The translations under genes and the position numbers were made by a program. Below are positions 1-4,993 of a DNA stretch of 6,233 nucleotides, piece by piece. Source of the DNA: Armatimonadota bacterium (lineage in GTDB: Bacteria; Armatimonadota; UBA10988). The DNA is taken from positions 2,415 to 8,647 of the forward strand of contig JACPDV010000342.1 in NCBI GenBank assembly GCA_016183835.1, in the 5' to 3' direction. How positions within the stretch are numbered: position 1 is the first letter of the stretch; every line of letters starts with the position of its first letter. A model generated the notes under the pieces. It searched no databases. It was not told the origin of the DNA and saw only the letters and a list, made by a program, of their open reading frames with translations.

Positions 1-611
1 CTGGCCATCACGTAGTGCCCCTGGAAGTTGGGGTGCACCGGCTCGGCGCACCACACCGCCGGCGGATGGTGCGGCAGCACCTTGAGCCACGCTTCCTGGG
101 TCTTGACGTGGAGCGCGGAGTAGTCGCGGGCGAGTTTGTCGACCACGGCCAGGTAACCCCCCAGGCGCTCCAGCACGGTGCCCTCGTGGCTCTCCTGGCC
201 GTGCTGCAGGCTCATGTAAAAGGGGTCGAGCAGCACCAGCTTCGCGCCGCTCCCCACCGTCTGGTCGAGGATGTCGCGGTAGCCGGCCTCGAACACTTCG
301 GGCGGCAGGTGCTTGACCTCCGCCAGGTGGCGATGGAGGTCGTTGATGCCGATCATGATGGTGACCCAGTCGGGCTGGTGATCGAGCACGTCCGCCTGCC
401 AGCGGCCCTGCAGGTCGTCCACGGTGTTGCCGCCGATGCCCGTGTTGACGAACGTCAGCCCGCGCTCGGGGTAGCGCGCGGTGACCAGATCGATCACCTG
501 CCGGACGTAGCCGGCGCCGAACGGCGCCGCGCTGTCGCGCCGGCCGCAGTCGGTGATGCTGTCACCGGTCATCACCACGGTCTGCCCATCCTGCCACACA
601 AAATCGGCCAT
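1..611 (-). CDS. SGNH/GDSL-family hydrolase, 3' end cut off by window edge
   Basis: This is probably a cytoplasmic esterase or deacetylase acting on acylated carbohydrates; the substrate is not shown. The first 203 residues are visible and the gene continues past position 1. Block I is GDSITDCGRR (residues 16-25) with nucleophile Ser18. Block II is NTGIGGN (56-62). Block III is GIND (88-91) with oxyanion Asn90. Block V is EPVHPN (190-195) with catalytic His193. The residue three before the His, normally Asp, is Glu190. No signal peptide is visible. The ATG at 611 is preceded by a purine-rich Shine-Dalgarno (GAGGAGAG), and the reading begins at once with the family-typical N-terminal strand, so the start is well supported. 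The start lies 61 bp after the mannonate dehydratase stop in the same direction, so the two may be co-transcribed. The family is widespread in saprophytic bacteria and is often annotated Lipase_GDSL_2. The fold is certain; the reaction is not. Confidence 0.9.
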   Translation of the reverse strand, partial: MADFVWQDGQTVVMTGDSITDCGRRDSAAPFGAGYVRQVIDLVTARYPERGLTFVNTGIGGNTVDDLQGRWQADVLDHQPDWVTIMIGINDLHRHLAEVKHLPPEVFEAGYRDILDQTVGSGAKLVLLDPFYMSLQHGQESHEGTVLERLGGYLAVVDKLARDYSALHVKTQEAWLKVLPHHPPAVWCAEPVHPNFQGHYVMA

Positions 612-643
612 AGCTCTCCTCGCACGCGCCGTTGCGCCGGAGC

Positions 644-652
644 AGTGTACCA
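644..652 (-). promoter_or_regulatory. possible extended -10 promoter for the SGNH hydrolase gene
   Basis: On the minus strand the 61-bp gap before the hydrolase holds TGGTACACT. This fits an extended -10 (TG-N-TANNNT) and would place the transcript start about 25 nt before the ATG. No -35 hexamer is seen at the right distance. One short match in GC-rich DNA is weak support; read-through from the upstream gene is equally possible. Confidence 0.2.
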
Positions 653-672
653 CCAACCGGGGCGGCGACGCC

Positions 673-1671
673 CTATTCGCCGCGCCAGGCCGCCGCCGCG
701 CGACGTGCCGCGGGCCCGTAGACGGCCTCCATCAGCCCCTTGATGTAGCCTACGGCGAACAGCCGCCCGGCGCTGGAGTAGCACGGGTTGTCGTTGCTGT
801 CGCCCTCCAGGGTGGGCACGTGGTCGGGCCGCATCGGGCCGTCGAAGCCGATGTCGCGGTAGGCGCGGACGCACTCGAGCATGTCGGTGGGGCCTTCGTC
901 GTGGAAGGTCTCCTCGAACTGCTCGGCCGTGCCGCGGACATCCCGGAAGTGGCTGAAGTGGAGCCGCCCCTGCCGGCCGAACTCGCGGATCACGCCGGGC
1001 AGGTCGCTGGTCATGAGGGCGAAGTTGCCCTGGCAGAGGGTCAGCCCGTTGGCCTCGCTGGGGACGATGTCGAGGAGCCGCTGGAAGCCGTCGACGCTGC
1101 GCATGATCCGGCCGATCCCGCGGAGGGGCGAGAGGGGCGGGTCGTCGGGGTGCATGGCGAGCTTCACGCCGGCCTTCTCGGCCACCGGCACGACCCGTTC
1201 GAGGAACCAGGTGAGGTTGTCCCAGACGCGCTCCTCGGACACCTCACCGGCGTCGGTGAGGCCCGGCTCGACGTCGCTGGAGCGGTAGCCGGTGACCAGG
1301 GCGCCGCCGCGGCCGGGGCCGTCGGTGTAGGTGCGCATCCAGCCGAGCACGGCCATGAAGTTGTAGCAGACGACCGGCACGCCGACTTGGCCCATGGCGC
1401 GGAGCATGTCGCAGAACCACTCGGTCTCCTCGTCGCGCCCGGGCAGGCCGAGGCGGATCTTTTGCATCGGCGGGCTGCTCTCGATCACCTGCCAGTCGAA
1501 CCCGCCGCGGTCGAACTCTTCTTTGAGGCGGCGGAGCGGGCCGAGCGACCAGGGCGCCTCGCCGCCCTCGGGGATCCCGAGGCCGGAGACGACGTGGTCG
1601 ATGCCGATCTGTTTGCACAGCTTCCACAGCGGCGTGGGGCGGGAGGGGAGGACTTCGGCGAGTTTGAGCAT
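673..1671 (-). CDS. uxuA: mannonate dehydratase (UxuA family), short form
   Basis: The family dehydrates D-mannonate to 2-keto-3-deoxy-D-gluconate (EC 4.2.1.8) in hexuronate catabolism, in the cytoplasm, with Mn2+ or a similar metal. The protein is 332 aa with a TIM-barrel pattern. The four expected metal ligands are visible: His174 in AMHPDDPP, Cys213 in TLCQGNF, His241 in SHFRDVRG and Asp283 in MRPDHVP. CYNFMAVLGWMRT (102-114) is another family signature. The ATG at 1671 is chosen because MLKLAEVLPS leads straight into the first barrel strand and an AGGA lies 8 nt upstream. An earlier in-frame ATG at 1746 would add 25 residues without family character. It is clearly shorter than E. coli UxuA (about 394 aa), mostly because the segment between the CYNF and HPDDPP motifs is reduced. 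No uxuB or uxaC homologue lies in the window, so the rest of the pathway must be elsewhere. The family is sure; strict substrate identity is inferred. Confidence 0.88.
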   Translation of the reverse strand: MLKLAEVLPSRPTPLWKLCKQIGIDHVVSGLGIPEGGEAPWSLGPLRRLKEEFDRGGFDWQVIESSPPMQKIRLGLPGRDEETEWFCDMLRAMGQVGVPVVCYNFMAVLGWMRTYTDGPGRGGALVTGYRSSDVEPGLTDAGEVSEERVWDNLTWFLERVVPVAEKAGVKLAMHPDDPPLSPLRGIGRIMRSVDGFQRLLDIVPSEANGLTLCQGNFALMTSDLPGVIREFGRQGRLHFSHFRDVRGTAEQFEETFHDEGPTDMLECVRAYRDIGFDGPMRPDHVPTLEGDSNDNPCYSSAGRLFAVGYIKGLMEAVYGPAARRAAAAWRGE

Positions 1672-1709
1672 GAGGGTGTCCTGGGAGAGGCGACCATGGA
1701 GCTGCCGGT

Positions 1710-1737
1710 GGGTTCCGCCGTTGCGACGGTGGAGCCC
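1710..1737 (-). other. hairpin in the gap between the nuclease-like gene and uxuA
   Basis: The 87-bp gap (1672-1758) contains an inverted repeat with two 12-nt arms around a 4-nt loop. Read as the minus-strand transcript it has ten Watson-Crick pairs and two A/C mismatches (1713/1734 and 1717/1730). On the plus strand the same two positions are G-U wobbles. No U-run follows, so it is not a classical intrinsic terminator. It could attenuate read-through from the nuclease-like gene, or be chance in GC-rich DNA. Confidence 0.3.
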
Positions 1738-1758
1738 GGTGGGCATCCAGAGGCTGGG

Positions 1759-2394
1759 TCAGACGAGAGACTCCGTGACGACCTCGCCGCCCCGAGTGGC
1801 TTCCGCCAGTCCGGAGTGCCGGTACCAGTCCGCGACTGGGCCGTGGCGGAGGACGTCGCTGAGCCACCCCGCCACCGCTGCCTCGGCCCGTTGCCAGGCG
1901 GGCTGGTCAACCCGCGCTTGCGCACTGAGGAGAGGGGCGAGGTCGCGCTCGGTGTCAATGACATAGTCCGGGTCCAGGTCCGGCTCACCGGATCTCCCGC
2001 GGACCCAGAGAAAGGCGTGCGACGGCACCAGGACGAGCATGAAGAACGGCGCAGAGGGCGCTCCGGCATGAGCGATCAGGTTGCGGCGCACGGCGCGCGC
2101 CCAAGCGGCGAGAGGGGCATCGGCCATCTGCCGCAGCTTGACCTCGACGACCAGTACCGGCTGGTGCCGTGCATCGAGCACGGCCACGTCATAGCGGCGC
2201 TGAAGTCGTGCACTGGCAACCTCCCATTGCCCGGAGCGCACCATCTCGTCGAGGCAGGCTCGGCACACGTTCACCTGCCGGCGCGCCGGCGAAGTCCAGA
2301 TCGCGGTGATCGGTTCGGGTGTGAGTGCCACGCACCGCGGTGACTGCACTTCGCACTCCCCGATGAACACGACGCCTGTGGGCTCAACTCTCAT
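1759..2394 (-). CDS. PD-(D/E)XK nuclease-like protein with N-terminal cysteine cluster
   Basis: This 211-aa protein has no recognised named function. Residues 69-86 (YDVAVLD, then VLVVEVK) form the β-hairpin signature of PD-(D/E)XK nucleases: Asp69, or Asp74, followed by Glu84-x-Lys86, much like the N-terminal domain of type I restriction HsdR subunits. The helix with WARAVRRNLIAH (99-110) and strand FFMLVLVPSHAFLW (117-130) continue that fold. Four cysteines precede it, Cys14, Cys21, Cys44 and Cys47 (CRAC), a likely zinc-ribbon-type site. The C-terminal third is helical and unassigned. The ATG at 2394 has a strong Shine-Dalgarno (GGAGGAGG) and overlaps the upstream metallopeptidase gene by 11 nt, so the two should be translationally coupled. 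An earlier ATG at 2472 lies deep inside the upstream gene and is rejected. Proteins of this general build occur in other bacteria without known function. Nuclease activity is inferred from motif only; a DNA-binding non-catalytic role is possible. Confidence 0.75.
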   Translation of the reverse strand: MRVEPTGVVFIGECEVQSPRCVALTPEPITAIWTSPARRQVNVCRACLDEMVRSGQWEVASARLQRRYDVAVLDARHQPVLVVEVKLRQMADAPLAAWARAVRRNLIAHAGAPSAPFFMLVLVPSHAFLWVRGRSGEPDLDPDYVIDTERDLAPLLSAQARVDQPAWQRAEAAVAGWLSDVLRHGPVADWYRHSGLAEATRGGEVVTESLV

Positions 2395-2833
2395 CAGGGT
2401 TCCTCCTCCGTGTGTGCGCGAGCCAGTCCACGAGACGGTCCCGCGCGTCCGCCACGAGATCTTCGCGGTCAAGGCTGGACAGGGGCAGGTAGAACGACGC
2501 GTTCAGGCTTGCCTCGGCTTCATCGAGCAGGGAGTCGGGCTCCACCGCCGGTCGGCCATACCCTCGCACATGTCGATCCGCATGCGAGCACTCGTGTGCC
2601 AAACAGGCTGTGGCGGACATGCGGGATCGCGCGTCCACCGCGGCTCCGGGATAGACGTCCGCTCCCAGGTACACCGTCTGCTGCTCCTCATTGTAGCGCG
2701 TGCGCGAACCGTGCTCGCTGGCGAGGGATGTGTCTAGAGGGCAGTACCCGGGGCCATCGAGCACCGCCCAGATCCCCAGGCAACGGGCGATCTCGGCGTC
2801 GGTCAGCCCACGCTGGTTGCGAGAGGAGCGCAC
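2384..2833 (-). CDS. small HExxH metallopeptidase, ImmA/IrrE (Peptidase_M78)-like
   Basis: This 149-aa protein carries a zincin motif, HECSH (80-84), in ACLAHECSHADRH. Downstream, DEAEASLNASFYLP (104-117) matches the ExEANxFAxxLLxP element of ImmA/IrrE peptidases and offers Glu105 or Glu107 as third zinc ligand. The N-terminal 70 residues contain a short helix (TDAEIARCLGI) and a β-hairpin (QQTVYLGADV). ImmA/IrrE proteins cleave partner repressors, such as ImmR or DdrO, in conjugative elements and the Deinococcus damage response. No helix-turn-helix repressor is adjacent here; the partner is a nuclease-like gene. The start is GTG at 2833, with GAGG about 10 nt upstream. The in-frame reading continues upstream, rich in Arg, to a TGA at 2909-2911, but without ATG, GTG or TTG. 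No signal peptide or membrane segment is seen, so it is probably cytoplasmic. The metallopeptidase fold is likely; the substrate is unknown. Confidence 0.75.
   Translation of the reverse strand: MRSSRNQRGLTDAEIARCLGIWAVLDGPGYCPLDTSLASEHGSRTRYNEEQQTVYLGADVYPGAAVDARSRMSATACLAHECSHADRHVRGYGRPAVEPDSLLDEAEASLNASFYLPLSSLDREDLVADARDRLVDWLAHTRRRNPDES
2401..2409 (-). promoter_or_regulatory. strong Shine-Dalgarno deciding the nuclease-like gene start
   Basis: The minus strand reads GGAGGAGGA six bases before the ATG at 2394. It is the best ribosome binding site in the window and lies inside the 3' end of the metallopeptidase gene. It fixes the 211-aa start over a longer reading and suggests that the second protein is made at least as abundantly as the first. 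Confidence 0.75.
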
Positions 2834-2882
2834 CGGGATGTCGACCTCGCGGCGTCGGCGGCGCAGCCACTGCCGACGCTGG

Positions 2883-2912
2883 CTCTTAGGGCGCCGGTGA
2901 GGCGGCTGTCAA
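2883..2912 (-). promoter_or_regulatory. sigma-70-like promoter for the metallopeptidase/nuclease pair
   Basis: On the minus strand an exact TTGACA (2912-2907) is followed after 18 nt by TAAGAG (2888-2883), a 3-of-6 match to TATAAT inside a small A+T island. Transcription would start near 2876, giving a leader of about 43 nt before the GTG at 2833. An exact -35 is notable in such GC-rich surroundings, but the -10 is weak. It makes the pair a transcription unit separable from the upstream gene. Confidence 0.45.
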
Positions 2913-2920
2913 CCACCGGT

Positions 2921-2957
2921 CCGGGGGCCGCTTAGCGGCGCGGCAAGCATACCCCGG
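2921..2957 (-). terminator. GC-rich stem-loop just after the sialidase-like gene
   Basis: Five bases past the stop of the secreted protein gene an outer 6-bp stem (CCGGGG, 2957-2952, with CCCCGG, 2926-2921) encloses an inner stem GCCGC-TAA-GCGGC (2939-2927). There is no U-tract, so it is not a canonical intrinsic terminator. The position between a stop codon and the next promoter-like sequence fits a transcription end or 3' mRNA stabiliser. Confidence 0.3.
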
Positions 2958-2962
2958 CGCGC

Positions 2963-4873
2963 TCATCTAGCCTCGATCTCATACGTCCACGTCCCGCTCG
3001 CCGCCGCCGGGTCGTGCCCCTCACCCATGTACCGCACCAGCGACAGCACCAGGCGCCCCGTGTGGGCGTCTTCCAGCAGATTCCAGTTCGAAAGCTGCAG
3101 GTCCGCCGGATCGTGCTCCTCCCGGTCGTCGATCACCGTCACCGTCTCGGGCTTGAGGGCCAGCTTGTCTTCGTCCACCTCGCCGATCACCAGCGGGTAG
3201 CGCGGCCAGTTGCCCTGCGGCGGCACGCGGCTGACGTTGCCGATCCAGTACACGCGGCCCGTCCGGCTGCTCCGGATCAGTGAGCAGCACGACGACGGCG
3301 ACGGCAGGACCTGCCCCTCCGTGGTGCCGAACGGCGTGCAGGGCGACCAGGTGCGGCCGTAGTCGGTGGAGAGCGTCTGCCACTTCACCGCCGGGACCTT
3401 GCCGGTGGGGTTGGGCTGGTTGGACCCGCGGATGACCATCAGCAGGTGTCCCGGCTGCCGCAACTCCACCACGCCGCACTCGTCCGCCCCGCGCGCCGAC
3501 TGCTCGCCCTCCAGCTTCACCGGTCTGCTGATCGTCCACAGCAGGTCGTCGCCGGCCGCGTTCCAGCGCCCGATCAGACCTACCACCCAGGTGAAAGTGA
3601 AGGCGTTGAGCGGGTTGTAGTACTTGCCGTCCGGCCCCAGCGGCGCGTAGTAGCTGGGCAGGAACACCTCGGCGTTGCTCATCAGGAGCAGCGTGGGCGG
3701 GATGGTGGCGAAGCAGAAGCTGTTCTTGCCGATGTACACCGGTTCGATGGGATGCTGCGGCGAGTAGCCGTCGCCCGCCTGGACCAGCGGCTTCTCGTCG
3801 CGCCAGGTGGCGCCGCCGTCGAGCGACACGCGGTACCACAGCTTGTAGTCCATGAAGCCTTCGCGGGTGTCGTCGATGCCGCGCGTGAGCATGGTCACCG
3901 CCACCTGCCGCCGCTCGTCGCAGCGGAGCGGGTAGGCGCTGCGGTAGACGTTCTGCCGGCTTGGGCCGGGCTGATCGGGATAGGTGTAGAACGGCACCTC
4001 GAGCTGCGCGGGCATCCGGCCGCGGACGGCTTCGTAGCGCACCATCTCGTCGGGCCGGGCACGGTCGATCGCGGCGCGGCCGGCCTGGCGGGCGAGCACC
4101 TTGATCCCGGGGTACGGCGGGTGGTCGAGCAGCGCGCCGAGGAGCGACCCGCCGCGCCCGACCGGCTCCCGCTCACGGGCCGGGTCCCAGGCGCCCTCGC
4201 CCGGGCGGAGCGCCTCGTCGGCGAAGGCGAGGTAGTCGTACTCGTAGTGCAAGGTAGGTTTGTCGCCGCCGGTCACCGGGCCGAGGAGGATGGCCTCGCT
4301 GTCGGTCATCTTCCGCTCGCGCAACGTCACCGGCGCGCCGGCCGGCTGCCCATCCACGAACAGCGCCGCCTGCCCGCCACCGGACACCAGCCGCACGGCG
4401 TGGAACCCGCCGGTCAGGTCGGCGCTCGCGCGCAGCTCGTCGCGGTCGGCGTTGTAGAGCACCAGCTCCCGGGCCGTCGCGTCGTACTGCACCACAAGCA
4501 CGCGCATGGTGCCGGGCGTTGCCGCCGCCCAGCGGAGGTAGGCGAGGCACTCGTACGCCGGCCGGGGCGCGGCTCCGGAAACGTGGCGGAAGCCGACCTC
4601 CAGGCTGAACGCGGGGCTCGGCGCGAGTGTCAGGCCGGCGGTGACGAAGCTCAGCCCGACCGGGTCGCCGGGCGCCTCGCGGGTGTCGAAGACGAGCGCG
4701 CCGTCGCGGGCGGACCAGCAGCGCTTGTCCAGGGCGCGACCCAGCCCGTCCCACTCGAACGGCCGCCGCCGGGCGGCGTCCACGGGGGTGTCGAAGACGT
4801 CGGTCCAGCGGGTGGCGGCGCGGGCCGACGGCGCCGCGCAGGCGAGGGCCAGCAGGAGGGTGCAGCTTCGCAT
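2963..4873 (-). CDS. secreted Asp-box (BNR/sialidase-like) protein with concanavalin-A-like N-domain
   Basis: The protein has 636 aa. Residues 1-20 form a signal peptide with a hydrophobic core (LLLALACAA) and a cleavage-like ARA/AT site. Residues about 25-225 are β-rich, with phrases such as FHAVRLVSGGGQAALFVDGQ (157-176), typical of laminin-G/concanavalin-A-like jelly rolls. Residues about 280-636 look like a sialidase-type β-propeller. Two Asp-boxes are clear: SLDGGATW (350-357) and STDYGRTW (502-509). A catalytic role would be glycosidase-like hydrolysis of exported or environmental glycans. The classical FRIP motif and arginine triad cannot be confirmed by eye, so sialidase activity is not asserted. 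The ATG at 4873 is chosen because the signal peptide begins there; a longer reading to 5050 would bury it behind an arginine/proline-rich stretch. No good Shine-Dalgarno precedes it. It is divergent from the membrane protein gene at 4994. Confidence 0.82.
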   Translation of the reverse strand: MRSCTLLLALACAAPSARAATRWTDVFDTPVDAARRRPFEWDGLGRALDKRCWSARDGALVFDTREAPGDPVGLSFVTAGLTLAPSPAFSLEVGFRHVSGAAPRPAYECLAYLRWAAATPGTMRVLVVQYDATARELVLYNADRDELRASADLTGGFHAVRLVSGGGQAALFVDGQPAGAPVTLRERKMTDSEAILLGPVTGGDKPTLHYEYDYLAFADEALRPGEGAWDPAREREPVGRGGSLLGALLDHPPYPGIKVLARQAGRAAIDRARPDEMVRYEAVRGRMPAQLEVPFYTYPDQPGPSRQNVYRSAYPLRCDERRQVAVTMLTRGIDDTREGFMDYKLWYRVSLDGGATWRDEKPLVQAGDGYSPQHPIEPVYIGKNSFCFATIPPTLLLMSNAEVFLPSYYAPLGPDGKYYNPLNAFTFTWVVGLIGRWNAAGDDLLWTISRPVKLEGEQSARGADECGVVELRQPGHLLMVIRGSNQPNPTGKVPAVKWQTLSTDYGRTWSPCTPFGTTEGQVLPSPSSCCSLIRSSRTGRVYWIGNVSRVPPQGNWPRYPLVIGEVDEDKLALKPETVTVIDDREEHDPADLQLSNWNLLEDAHTGRLVLSLVRYMGEGHDPAAASGTWTYEIEAR

Positions 4874-4993
4874 GGCACCGGTGCGGTTCGCGGAGCCGCG
4901 CGGCGGGTCCTCCCGCAGCCGCGGAGGATCGGCGGCCACGCGAGCGAACGGGACCGAGGCGGCCGGAGCGCGCCGCCGGACGGAGACGTGGCC
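4874..4993. promoter_or_regulatory. divergent intergenic region with imperfect palindrome
   Basis: This 120-bp gap must hold the 5' signals of both the secreted protein gene (minus) and the membrane protein gene (plus). It is among the most GC-rich parts of the window, and no convincing -10/-35 pair is visible on either strand. An imperfect inverted repeat at 4908-4928 has eight pairs, one bulged C (4913) and a 4-nt loop. It could be an operator shared by both genes, but GC-rich palindromes arise easily by chance. Confidence 0.35.

Noticed and set aside
15..743. A 242-codon plus-strand open frame at the left end
   Set aside because: It lies antisense to the SGNH hydrolase, whose four sequence blocks are unmistakable on the minus strand.
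1672..1746. N-terminal extension of uxuA to an ATG at 1746
   Set aside because: The added 25 residues resemble no UxuA sequence and include the hairpin. The ATG at 1671 matches the family start and has AGGA upstream.
553..2343. A 596-codon plus-strand open frame across uxuA and the nuclease-like gene
   Set aside because: It runs antisense to two well-supported genes. Its product is a low-complexity Ala/Val/Glu/Gly mixture without domain character, typical of the mirror frame of high-GC genes.
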